Below are positions 25,696 through 34,785 of a stretch of DNA of 64,000 bases, piece after piece (position 1 is the stretch's first letter; each line of letters opens with the position of its first letter). The stretch comes from Hypnocyclicus thermotrophus (lineage in GTDB: Bacteria; Fusobacteriota; Fusobacteriia; Fusobacteriales; Fusobacteriaceae), in NCBI RefSeq assembly GCF_004365575.1, contig NZ_SOBG01000010.1, positions 1 through 64,000 on the forward strand, read 5' to 3'. Below the pieces are notes generated by a model, which was given only the letters and a program-made list of their open reading frames with translations, was not told where the DNA came from and ran no database searches. A program made the translations under genes and the position numbers.

Positions 25696-27207
25696 CTATT
25701 TTTCTATTTGATTTGAGATTATATCTATAAGATTATATTTTAAATTATATAAATCTTGAGATAAATCTATTTTATATTTATGAGGTTTTATTAATCTTTT
25801 TCTTTCTTCAGAAAAAGTTAATAAATTTTGCAAGTAATAATTTCTACAGTTTATTGCATTATTTATTAAGTCTATATTTTTTTGTAAAAATATGCCATTT
25901 TCAATAAATGGAATATTTAACTCTTTTACTGTATAAGTATTTTCCTTGAATTTTGTTTTCTTAAACCTATCTCTTTCATCTCTTATTAATATTTCGTCGT
26001 TATTCTCTATTTTCTTTACGTCATTATCATTATTTTTTAGACATATTAAATCTGCCTTTGCTTCATTATTTTGATAAATTCTATATACAGTTTTAAATCC
26101 AGGATTTGAAATTTTAATAGAATCTTCTGAAAGTTTTATAACTGGTTGATTATCTATCTCAACAATTTTATAAACTCCTCCAAAACAAGGATTTGATTTG
26201 CTTACAGCAATTGCATCTCCAACTCCAAAGTAATCTACGGCAGCTTCTTGCTTTAATAAAGTTGATATTAAATCTTCATCTAATCCATTTGTAAGAGTTA
26301 TTGTTGCTTTTTTTAATCCTGCTTCATCTAAGATTTTTCTACATTTTTTAGATAAATAAGCTAAATCACCTGAATCAATTCTTATTCCATATATTCCATT
26401 ATAACTATCATCTATTCCATTTTCTTTAAATGATTCTATTGCATTTTTTATCCCTATTTCTAGTGTATTATAAGTGTCTACTAATAATATAAGAGTATTT
26501 TTCTTTCTATTTTTTCTTATTTTTATAAATGTATCAAATGCTTTTTTTTCTGCTTCTTTTCCTACTCCAAAAGTTTGAATATATGAATGCGACATTGTCC
26601 CTATACTTGGAATATTATATTTATATTCTGTAACTAAATTAGAATGATTAGCACATCCTCCTATAAAAGCTGCTTTATTTCCATTTATACTACTATCAAA
26701 TCCATGAGCTCTTCTACTTCCAAATGAAGATACCGGAACATTTCCTGCAGCCCTTGTTACTCTAGATGCTTTAGTTGCTACTGCCATTTGATGATTAATA
26801 ATATTTAGTATTGGTGTTTCTAATATTTTTGCTTCAATTAATGGTGCTTTTATTGTAATTATTGGTTCATTTGGATAAGCTATCTCGCCATCTCTCATAG
26901 CATATATACTACCTGTAAATTTTAAATTTGATAAAAATTCTATTAATTTTTCCTCTTCTAATATTTTTGAAAAATACATTTTCTTCTCTTTATAACTTGT
27001 ATTATTTAAAATTCTAACTAATTCAATAACATCATTTACTCCAGCTACAACTGCAAATCCTCCATCTTCAGTTTTTCTAAAAAAAACGTCAAATGTAGCT
27101 ATTTTTTCATTTAATCCTTCTTCAAGATATATATCACTTTCTGTATATTGATATCTATCTGAATTAATCACTTTTGCAAAATCAGTTAATATTATTTCTT
27201 TTTCCAT
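25696..27207 (-). CDS. pncB: Nicotinate phosphoribosyltransferase
   Basis: Joins nicotinate to PRPP with ATP to make nicotinate mononucleotide in NAD salvage. About 503 residues; the motifs SFGSRRAHGFDSS and IRIDSGDLAYLSKKCRKILD are characteristic. I chose the second Met (27207), which has GGAG 6 nt upstream; the first ATG at 27219 is also in frame. A C-terminal extension beyond 400 residues matches the longer bacterial class. The BamE-like lipoprotein gene follows 10 bp later, probably in the same transcript. Confidence 0.93.
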   Translation of the reverse strand: MEKEIILTDFAKVINSDRYQYTESDIYLEEGLNEKIATFDVFFRKTEDGGFAVVAGVNDVIELVRILNNTSYKEKKMYFSKILEEEKLIEFLSNLKFTGSIYAMRDGEIAYPNEPIITIKAPLIEAKILETPILNIINHQMAVATKASRVTRAAGNVPVSSFGSRRAHGFDSSINGNKAAFIGGCANHSNLVTEYKYNIPSIGTMSHSYIQTFGVGKEAEKKAFDTFIKIRKNRKKNTLILLVDTYNTLEIGIKNAIESFKENGIDDSYNGIYGIRIDSGDLAYLSKKCRKILDEAGLKKATITLTNGLDEDLISTLLKQEAAVDYFGVGDAIAVSKSNPCFGGVYKIVEIDNQPVIKLSEDSIKISNPGFKTVYRIYQNNEAKADLICLKNNDNDVKKIENNDEILIRDERDRFKKTKFKENTYTVKELNIPFIENGIFLQKNIDLINNAINCRNYYLQNLLTFSEERKRLIKPHKYKIDLSQDLYNLKYNLIDIISNQIEK

Positions 27208-27385
27208 TGTATTCTCCATTCTTTTTTGTGTTATTATAGTAATTAAATTATATCACTACTTATTTTATTAATCAAGAAAGAAAAAAAACTTCAAAAAAAT
27301 GAAAGTTTATATTTTTTTACTTGATTTTTTCTAAAAAAAAAGGTAAAACTATATTAGTGCATAAATTATTGAAGGGGGTTTTATT

Positions 27386-28636
27386 ATGGAAACTTTAGCA
27401 TTAATACTCGCAGGTGGAAGAGGTTCAAGACTAGATATATTATCTGAAAAAAGAGTTAAACCAAGTGTGCCTTTTGCAGGTAAATTTAGAATAATTGATT
27501 TCACTCTAAGTAACTGTTCAAATTCTGGAATTTTTGATATTGGTATTCTTACTCAATATTTACCATTATCTCTTAATGAACATATTAGAGTAGGTAAACC
27601 TTGGGATTTTGATAGAAGAGATGGAGGAGTTACTCTACTTCAACCACATTCTAAATGGTATAAAGGAACTGCTGATGCTGTAAAATTAAATATTGAATAT
27701 ATAAAAAGACAAAATTCAAAATATGTATTAATTTTATCAGGTGATCATATTTATAAAATGGATTATAGAAAACTTATTAATTTTCATAAAGAAAAAGGAG
27801 CAGATCTAACAATAAGTGTACAACCAGTACCTATCGAAGAAGCTAGTAGATTTGGAATACTAGAAGCAGATGAAAACAAAAAAATTCATAAATTTGTTGA
27901 AAAACCTGCTGAACCAAAATCAAATTTAGCATCTATGGGTATTTATGTATTTAATACAGATGTATTAATTAAAGCTCTTGAAACAACAGAAGCTGAAGAT
28001 CTTGATTTTGGAAAACATATTATTCCTAAACTTATTGAAAAATCAAATGTTTTTGCTTATGAGTTTAAAGACTATTGGAAAGATGTTGGTACTTATGATT
28101 CTTATTTAGAAGCTAACCTTGATTTAACAAATACTGTTGATAAAATAGAGCTTGATATGTATGACAAAAATTGGGTAATTCATACAAGAAGTGAGGAAAG
28201 ACCGGCTGTAAAATTTGGAACCAAAGCAAAAGTAACACAATCACTTATATCTAATGGATGTATCATAGCTGGAGAAGTGGATAGATGTGTATTTGGTCCT
28301 GGAGTTATTGTCAATCCTGGAGCAGTTGTCAAAAATGCTATTATTTTTAATGATACTGTTATAGAAGAAGGAACTATTATTGATGGGGCTATAATTGATA
28401 AAGAAGTAAAAATTGGTAAAAATTGTAAAATAGGGTTTGGAGAGGATTATTCAGCAAATAAAGAAAAACCACATTTATTAAGTAGTGGTTTAAACGTTCT
28501 TGGTAAAGGTGTTGAAGTACCTGATGGAACTGTAATAGAAAGAAATTGTAGAATATTTGGAAGAGTTAAAAGTAATGTGTTTGAAGCAAATAATAAATAT
28601 ATAAAAACTGGTAGTACTCTAAAAGTGGAGGAATAG
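27386..28636 (+). CDS. glgC: Glucose-1-phosphate adenylyltransferase
   Basis: Makes ADP-glucose, the committed step of bacterial glycogen synthesis. The 416 residues include an N-terminal nucleotidyltransferase with LAGGRGSRL, LSGDHIYKMDY and FVEKPAEPK, and a C-terminal left-handed beta-helix (IIDGAIIDKEVKIGKN). It carries the single full-length GlgC form rather than a GlgC/GlgD pair. It is followed 2 bp later by glgA in the same orientation. A GAAGGGGG ribosome site precedes the start. Confidence 0.96.
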   Translation: METLALILAGGRGSRLDILSEKRVKPSVPFAGKFRIIDFTLSNCSNSGIFDIGILTQYLPLSLNEHIRVGKPWDFDRRDGGVTLLQPHSKWYKGTADAVKLNIEYIKRQNSKYVLILSGDHIYKMDYRKLINFHKEKGADLTISVQPVPIEEASRFGILEADENKKIHKFVEKPAEPKSNLASMGIYVFNTDVLIKALETTEAEDLDFGKHIIPKLIEKSNVFAYEFKDYWKDVGTYDSYLEANLDLTNTVDKIELDMYDKNWVIHTRSEERPAVKFGTKAKVTQSLISNGCIIAGEVDRCVFGPGVIVNPGAVVKNAIIFNDTVIEEGTIIDGAIIDKEVKIGKNCKIGFGEDYSANKEKPHLLSSGLNVLGKGVEVPDGTVIERNCRIFGRVKSNVFEANNKYIKTGSTLKVEE

Positions 28637-28638
28637 TT

Positions 28639-30036
28639 ATGAAACATTTAAAAATATTATTTTTATCTTCTGAACTTTATCCATTAATAAAAACTGGTGG
28701 CCTTGCAGATGTAGCTTTTGCACTTCCTAAAGCATTAAAAAAAAGAGGTCATGATATACGTGTAATTTTACCAAAATATAAATTATTAAACAGTAAATAC
28801 ATCTCAAAAGCAAAATTTATAACTAAAATAGAATTTAAAGATGAAATATTTAATATATTAAAAATAGAACTAGAAGGATTACCAATTTATCTTATTGAAA
28901 ATAGAGCTTTTTTTGAAAGAGATACACTTTATGAAAATGAAGATAGAGATTTCCAATTTGCAATATATAATGAAATTGCATTAAGGTTTATAAAAGAAAT
29001 AAATTTTAAAGTTAATATTATTCACTGTAATGATTGGCATACTGGTGTATTACCATATTTTTTAAATACTAAATTTAAAAATGATAAATTTTATCAAAAT
29101 ATAAAAACTGTTTATTCAATACATAATTTAAGATTCCAAGGAGTATTTAGTTCTAGTATATTTAATTATTTAGATTATCCTACTCCTAATCATGAAATTA
29201 ACTTTATGAAAATGGGAATTAAATATGCTGATAAAATAAATACTGTTAGCAAAACATATGCTGAAGAAATAAAAACTGATTTCTTTGGTGAAGGATTAAA
29301 TTATGAATTACTCGCTAGAGAAAAAGATTTATATGGTATAGTAAATGGTATTGATACAGATGTATTTAATCCTGAAACAGATAAACATATTTATTTTAAT
29401 TATAATAAAAAAAGTTTTAATAAAAAATATAAGAATAAAGAAAAACTTCAAAAAGAATTAAAATTACCTCAAAATAAAGATATACCTTTAATTGGAATAG
29501 TTTCTAGACTTACTTCTCAAAAAGGCTTAGATTTAATTGAATGTATAATTGAAGAACTTATCCAAACTGAAAATTTTCAAATGGTTGTATTAGGTACTGG
29601 AGAAAGCCGATATGAAGAATTGTTCTTAGAACTTCGCCATAAATACCCCGAAAAAATAGCTACAGTTATTGGTTATAATGCTGAATTGGCTAATAAAATT
29701 TATGCTGGTAGCGATATGTTTTTGATGCCTTCGCTATTTGAACCATGTGGCCTTGGACAACTAATAGCTCTAAGATATGGAACTATACCAATTGTTAGAG
29801 AAACTGGTGGTCTTAATGATACAGTTAAAGCATATAATGAATTTACGGGAGAAGGAAATGGTTTTTCATTTACTCATTATAATGCACATGATATGATGTA
29901 TACTATTAGAAGAGCAATAAAATTTTATAACGATAAAAAAGTATGGAATACTCTTGTAGAAAGAGCATTATCTGGAGATTATTCATGGAATGCTTCTGCA
30001 AAAGAATATGAAGATTTATATAAATCATTAATTTAA
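28639..30036 (+). CDS. glgA: Glycogen synthase (ADP-glucose)
   Basis: Extends glycogen chains from ADP-glucose. This 465-residue GT5 glycosyltransferase has the N-terminal KTGGLADV substrate motif, the catalytic-region HCNDWHTG, and the C-terminal MPSLFEPCGLGQL. It is translationally close to glgC. No branching enzyme or phosphorylase is in this window, so the rest of glycogen metabolism lies elsewhere. A strong hairpin follows. Confidence 0.96.
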   Translation: MKHLKILFLSSELYPLIKTGGLADVAFALPKALKKRGHDIRVILPKYKLLNSKYISKAKFITKIEFKDEIFNILKIELEGLPIYLIENRAFFERDTLYENEDRDFQFAIYNEIALRFIKEINFKVNIIHCNDWHTGVLPYFLNTKFKNDKFYQNIKTVYSIHNLRFQGVFSSSIFNYLDYPTPNHEINFMKMGIKYADKINTVSKTYAEEIKTDFFGEGLNYELLAREKDLYGIVNGIDTDVFNPETDKHIYFNYNKKSFNKKYKNKEKLQKELKLPQNKDIPLIGIVSRLTSQKGLDLIECIIEELIQTENFQMVVLGTGESRYEELFLELRHKYPEKIATVIGYNAELANKIYAGSDMFLMPSLFEPCGLGQLIALRYGTIPIVRETGGLNDTVKAYNEFTGEGNGFSFTHYNAHDMMYTIRRAIKFYNDKKVWNTLVERALSGDYSWNASAKEYEDLYKSLI

Positions 30037-30038
30037 AT

Positions 30039-30070
30039 AAAAAGCTGTCGAAATTAATCGACAGCTTTTT
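30039..30070 (+). terminator. Terminator after glgA
   Basis: A perfect 13-bp stem AAAAAGCTGTCGA/TCGACAGCTTTTT with a 6-nt loop and further T's. Confidence 0.9.
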
Positions 30071-30094
30071 ATTTTTTTGACTTTTTGTATTTTT

Positions 30095-31297
30095 CTAATT
30101 TTCTTCTTTTATTTTATTTGCCATTTCTATAGCTATTTGTTCTAATTTTTCAAAATCTTCTATTTTTGGTGAACAGAATACATCATGAGGTTCTCCTACT
30201 AATTCTATCCCTTTAGAATTTTCTGCAAATTCTTTTATTCCTTTCATTCCGCCACCACTCCAAGCATAAGTACCAAAAGCAGATACATATCTATTTTTTA
30301 ATCCATATAATTTTAATTTTGACAATAAAGCTTCTATTGCTGGATAAGTAGATGTATTGTACGCACATGATCCTATTATTAAGCCTTTATATCTCCATAT
30401 TTCACTTAAAATATATGATTGATGAGTCTTAGATGCATCAAATACTTTTATATTTCTTATTCCTTCTTCTGCAAGTTTTCTAGCTATTATATTTGCAGAT
30501 TTTGCAGTATTTCCATACATAGTTCCATATACAACAACTACTCCTTTATCTTCTGGCTCCAATCTACTCCATTTATCATATTTACTTATTATATTTTTTA
30601 TTTCATCACGCCAGATTGGTCCATGTGAAGGACAAATATATTCAAATTCTAAATTAGCAAGCTTTTTTAATGCCATTTGTACTTGCATACCATACTTCCC
30701 TACTATATTTGAATAATATCTTCTCATTTCATCTTCATAAAAATCTATATTTAATTCATAATCAAATACTCCTCCATCAAGTGCTCCAAAACTTCCGAAA
30801 GCATCATTTGAAAAAAGTATTTTATCAGTTTTATCATAAGTAATCATTGATTCTGGCCAATGAACCATTGGAATCATAGCAAAAGTAAGTTTATGTTTAC
30901 CTAAACTTAATTCTTCTCCCTCTTTTATTTCTAAAAGATTATTTTCAATATTATAAAAACCTTTTAATAATCCTATTGTTTTTTTATTTCCAACTATTTT
31001 TATATTTGGATATCTAAAAATTAATTGTTCTATAGCTCCAGAATGATCGGGTTCCATATGATTAACTATTAAATAATCAATATTTTTACCATCTAATATT
31101 TCTTCTATTTTTTGCAAATATGCTCCATGTGTACTAAATTCTACAGTATCTATTATAGCTACTTTTTCATCTTTAATACAATAAGAATTATATGAAACAC
31201 CTTTATCTAAAGGCCACATATTTTCAAATCTGTCACTTCTTCTATCATTTGTCCCTATCCAATATACTGTGTCACTTATTTTCACAATATTATGCAT
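30095..31297 (-). CDS. A-type flavodiiron protein (FprA-like O2/NO reductase)
   Basis: The 400-residue protein has an N-terminal metallo-beta-lactamase domain with the di-iron ligand set HMEPDHSG, PMVHWPES, SNDAFGSFG and SHGPIW, followed by a C-terminal flavodoxin domain (VVVYGTMYGNTAKSA). In anaerobes such proteins reduce O2 to water or NO to N2O and so protect oxygen-sensitive enzymes such as the [FeFe] hydrogenase and glycyl-radical enzyme encoded in this window. Electrons would come from a rubredoxin or F420-like donor not seen here. It is monocistronic. Confidence 0.94.
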   Translation of the reverse strand: MHNIVKISDTVYWIGTNDRRSDRFENMWPLDKGVSYNSYCIKDEKVAIIDTVEFSTHGAYLQKIEEILDGKNIDYLIVNHMEPDHSGAIEQLIFRYPNIKIVGNKKTIGLLKGFYNIENNLLEIKEGEELSLGKHKLTFAMIPMVHWPESMITYDKTDKILFSNDAFGSFGALDGGVFDYELNIDFYEDEMRRYYSNIVGKYGMQVQMALKKLANLEFEYICPSHGPIWRDEIKNIISKYDKWSRLEPEDKGVVVVYGTMYGNTAKSANIIARKLAEEGIRNIKVFDASKTHQSYILSEIWRYKGLIIGSCAYNTSTYPAIEALLSKLKLYGLKNRYVSAFGTYAWSGGGMKGIKEFAENSKGIELVGEPHDVFCSPKIEDFEKLEQIAIEMANKIKEEN

Positions 31298-31596
31298 TTA
31301 ATTATTCCTCCTTAAAAGATAAATTCAAATTATTTTTTATTTGTAATAATATCATTTTTGATATAATTTTACAACTGTTTTATTAAAATTAACTTCCCTT
31401 ATTTTTAATAAAATTTTAATTTATTATTTTTATTATTTTATGATATAATTATACCTATAAAAATAATATATTTCAATAATTAATTATTATTTTAACAAAT
31501 TAATGTCTATTTAATAATTATATCAAAAAACTCATTTTAATTAAAGAAAAAAATAATTAAAACATTAAATACACATATTATACAAGGAGTGATAAA
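31298..31596. other. Intergenic region before lgt
   Basis: A divergent promoter region. An extended -10 (TGA-TATAAT, 31441-31449) on the plus strand is a plausible lgt promoter about 140 nt before the ATG. No conserved RNA structure or ORF was recognised. Confidence 0.4.
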
Positions 31597-32460
31597 ATGA
31601 ATCCTGTTTTTTTAAGATTAGGTCCTTTAGAAATACGATACTACGGTCTTATGTACGCATTATCATTTATTATTGGATTAAAATTGGCTAAGATTAGTGC
31701 TAAAGAAAAAAATATAAGTGAAGAATTTATTGAAAAATATGTAATGAATGCAATAATTGCTGGCCTTATTGGTGGTAGACTTTACTATGTTATTTTCAAC
31801 TATAAATATTATTTTAAATATCCATTAGAAATTCCAGCTGTTTGGCATGGTGGAATGGCTATACATGGCGCTATTATTTTTGGTTTTTTATGGTCTATTG
31901 TTTTTGCTAAACTTCATAAAGTTAATTTTTGGATTTTTACTGACATCGCTTCTCCTTTACTTATTTTAGGTCAAGCTATTGGTAGATTTGGTAATTTTAT
32001 GAATGGGGAAATACATGGCGTTCCTACTTTTACACCATTAAGAATAATATTTTCTATAAAACCTAAATTTTATGAATGGTATAATTACTACAATTCATTA
32101 TCTTTAAGTGAACAAATGAATTATAAAGAAATTGTTCCGTGGGGAATAGTCTTTCCAAATAATTCACCTGCTGGAATGGAATTCCCAAATACAGCAGTGC
32201 ATCCAGCTATGCTTTACGAACTTGTTTTAAATTTTTTAGCATTTTTATCTCTTTGGTTTTTCTTTAAAAAGAAAAATTATAAGCCTGGAGTGTTAACAGG
32301 AATTTACATCATAGAATATTCATTAATCAGAATTTTTGTAAGTTTCTTTAGAGCAGAAGATCTTATGTTTTTTGACTTTAGAGCTCCACATGTCATTAGT
32401 TTTATATTAATTATTTTTGCTACTATTTTAATAATAACAAAATCTAAAAAAATAAAATAA
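31597..32460 (+). CDS. lgt: Prolipoprotein diacylglyceryl transferase
   Basis: Inner-membrane enzyme that adds diacylglycerol to the lipobox Cys of lipoproteins such as those at 25242 and 60958. The 287 residues form about seven membrane helices. The Lgt signature GRFGNFMNGEIHG and the conserved HGGMAIHGA are present. AAGGAGTGA precedes the ATG. It is a single gene ended by a hairpin. Confidence 0.96.
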   Translation: MNPVFLRLGPLEIRYYGLMYALSFIIGLKLAKISAKEKNISEEFIEKYVMNAIIAGLIGGRLYYVIFNYKYYFKYPLEIPAVWHGGMAIHGAIIFGFLWSIVFAKLHKVNFWIFTDIASPLLILGQAIGRFGNFMNGEIHGVPTFTPLRIIFSIKPKFYEWYNYYNSLSLSEQMNYKEIVPWGIVFPNNSPAGMEFPNTAVHPAMLYELVLNFLAFLSLWFFFKKKNYKPGVLTGIYIIEYSLIRIFVSFFRAEDLMFFDFRAPHVISFILIIFATILIITKSKKIK

Positions 32461-32503
32461 AAATAAAAAAATAGAACATTTAAATTGGCTATTTTCAAAA
32501 ATT

Positions 32504-32541
32504 AAAAAATCATTATTGTATTTTTACAATAATGATTTTTT
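32504..32541 (+). terminator. Terminator after lgt
   Basis: A 17-bp perfect stem (arms 32504-32520 and 32525-32541) with a TTTT loop, rich in A/T, ending in six T's. Confidence 0.8.
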
Positions 32542-32599
32542 AATATATAATATATAAGGGGAAATTTTTATTTTTTATATTAGAAAGGGGCTCTTAATC

Positions 32600-33904
32600 A
32601 TGACTAAAAAAACTCAAAATTTTTTTAATGAAATATTACTTTACTCTGGACAATATGCTTTATTTTATATTATTATGAATTTTAGTAAAGATGGTTTTAA
32701 ATATTTTAATGATACAGGACACACTATTTTGCTTTTAATATTAATTATTCAAACATTTTTTCTAGTATATTTTGGTAAAAAGCCTATTCCTCGTTTTCTA
32801 GGTAGTTTAATTGCACCCTTTTTTTACACTTTAGTTGAATTTAAAATAGATTATTCTTTTGTTTTTAATTTAGCACATCTATTTTTTTGGATATTTTCTA
32901 TAATTATCGGTAGTTTACAAGCAATACAATTAAATTTAAAAAATATTAAACATAAAAAATTAAATGAATTTTTTATAACCTTTATTAATATTACTATTTT
33001 TCTATTTATATATTTTTACTTTGATCTAAAGCTCGAATTATTAAAAGAATTAAATAATGGTGTTATTGATGAAAAAACATTTAGCTTAAAACTACAAATA
33101 AATTATTTTAATGAAAATTTGAAAATATTTTTGACTGATCCTGCTCATATTTATATTATAATTGGTGGTATTTTACTTGCGATTTCTATCGCTTTTGGAA
33201 GAATAAAAATTCTTAAATTAAATGAAAAAATTAAATACTTATTTGGAATTTATGTAGATTCTAATATTAGAGATAAAATTTTAGAAGATGGTAAAGGCAT
33301 TTCTGAAAAATTAGAAGCAACAATTTTATTTTCTGATATTCGAAATTTCACTAAAACTAGTGAAAGTGCTTCTCCTGAAAGTATAACCAAAATGCTTAAT
33401 TTATATTTTTCATATTGGTCAAATATAGCTAAAAAAAATAATGGAATTATTGATAAATATATTGGCGATGCTGTAATGATTGTTTTTAAAAGCAAAACTT
33501 CAGAAATAGATGCTGTAAAATCAGCTTTTGAAATGCTTGATTCTTTAGAAAACATTCAAAATATTTTAAAAAAAGAAAAATTACCAAAACTTGAAAATAT
33601 AGGTATTGGAATACATAAAGGTGAAGTTATTGCAGGTGATATTGGCGGAAATAATAGATTAAATTATACTTATATAGGTGATACTGTTAATATTGCATCT
33701 AGATTAGAAAGTTTATGTAAAAAATTTCAAAGCAATATAATTATTAGTAAAATTATTTTTGACTTACTTCCTTTTAAATATAAAAAATTATTTATTTATC
33801 ATAATAATAAAATTTTATTAAAAGGAAAAAAAGAAAAAATAAAAATTTGTTTGTATAAAATAATTAACTTATCATATCTTAAATATTATAACTGTTTTCA
33901 TTAA
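32600..33904 (+). CDS. Membrane-bound class III adenylyl/guanylyl cyclase
   Basis: The 434-residue protein has an N-terminal membrane domain with about five or six helices (residues about 12-215) and a C-terminal class III cyclase catalytic domain. Metal-binding Asp residues are in LFSDIRNFT (near 245) and YIGDAVMIVF (near 288); substrate and transition-state residues are in GDTVNIASRLE (Asn and Arg present). The Lys in DKYIGD and Asp in YIGDTVN point to ATP rather than GTP. All catalytic positions look intact, so cAMP production is predicted. No CRP-type receptor gene is in the window. AAGGGG precedes the ATG. Confidence 0.92.
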   Translation: MTKKTQNFFNEILLYSGQYALFYIIMNFSKDGFKYFNDTGHTILLLILIIQTFFLVYFGKKPIPRFLGSLIAPFFYTLVEFKIDYSFVFNLAHLFFWIFSIIIGSLQAIQLNLKNIKHKKLNEFFITFINITIFLFIYFYFDLKLELLKELNNGVIDEKTFSLKLQINYFNENLKIFLTDPAHIYIIIGGILLAISIAFGRIKILKLNEKIKYLFGIYVDSNIRDKILEDGKGISEKLEATILFSDIRNFTKTSESASPESITKMLNLYFSYWSNIAKKNNGIIDKYIGDAVMIVFKSKTSEIDAVKSAFEMLDSLENIQNILKKEKLPKLENIGIGIHKGEVIAGDIGGNNRLNYTYIGDTVNIASRLESLCKKFQSNIIISKIIFDLLPFKYKKLFIYHNNKILLKGKKEKIKICLYKIINLSYLKYYNCFH

Positions 33905-34287
33905 ATTTTAAAAATCTAAAAATAAATATAGTATTCTCTATTCTTCTTATTTACATTAATTAATCCATTTTTATATTTAAATAAATTATTCTCATTTTTA
34001 GTTTTACAATTCTCCAATTACATTTTAAAATAAAATATTTCTTTATAAAAACTTATTTCAAAAATAATCCACATAAAAAATATTTGGTTTTTAAAAATAT
34101 TTTATAAAAATTATTTGGTATATTAGCTTAAAAAAATATTTAATTGTTTAAAGTTTTTTTTAACATTTTTGTAAAAAAAATTTGATTTTCTATAATTTTA
34201 TGAGGTATAGTTTTAATGTAATTATTTTATTGTTTTAAAGTACTTTTTTTCACAAAAAAACATTGAATTATCAAGGAGGGATTCCAA
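33905..34287. other. 383-bp AT-rich region upstream of the hydrogenase operon
   Basis: No ORF with a ribosome site, no strong hairpin and no consensus promoter recognised. A TATTTGGT motif occurs twice (near 34080 and 34120). It must contain the hydrogenase promoter; the 3' end carries the AAGGAGG site of hydC. Confidence 0.4.
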
Positions 34288-34767
34288 TTGAAATGTACTA
34301 ATCAAGTAAAAGATAGTTGTTTTAGAGAGTTAAAAGACTTTATTGATTCTCTAGAAACTAAGAAAGGTGAATTAATTACCGTACTTCATAAAGCACAAGA
34401 GATTTTTGGTTATTTACCTGTAGAAGTTCAAGAATTCGTTAGTGAGGAATTGAATATTCCTTTATCTGAAGTATATGGCGTTATTAGTTTTTATTCATTT
34501 TTTACAACTACTCCAAAAGGCGAACATCCTATATCAGTATGTATGGGAACAGCTTGTTATGTTAATGGATCTGAAAAAATTTTAGATGAATTAAAAAGAG
34601 AACTTGGGATAAAAGTAGGAGAAACCACTCAAGATGGTAAGTTTTCTCTTGATGTATTAAGATGTGTAGGTGCTTGTGGAATGGCTCCTGTTATGTTAAT
34701 TGGTAAAAAAACCTATGGACGTGTGACAGCTGACGAGGTAAAAAATATATTAAAAGAATATAAATAA
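34288..34767 (+). CDS. hydC: [FeFe] hydrogenase small subunit, NuoE-like [2Fe-2S] protein
   Basis: The 159-residue thioredoxin-fold subunit has the four NuoE-type cysteines: CMGTAC and CVGACGMAP. It shuttles electrons between HydB and HydA in multimeric hydrogenases. The start codon is TTG with a full AAGGAGG site 8 nt upstream; the ATG a few bases later is out of frame, so TTG is needed. First gene of a three-gene operon (hydC-hydB-hydA), 18 bp before hydB. Confidence 0.93.
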   Translation: MKCTNQVKDSCFRELKDFIDSLETKKGELITVLHKAQEIFGYLPVEVQEFVSEELNIPLSEVYGVISFYSFFTTTPKGEHPISVCMGTACYVNGSEKILDELKRELGIKVGETTQDGKFSLDVLRCVGACGMAPVMLIGKKTYGRVTADEVKNILKEYK

Positions 34768-34785
34768 TCGTATCAGGAGGTTAAA

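Noticed and set aside
34080-34130. Riboswitch in the long hydrogenase upstream region
   Set aside because: Only short repeated TATTTGGT words are visible, with no convincing paired structure.
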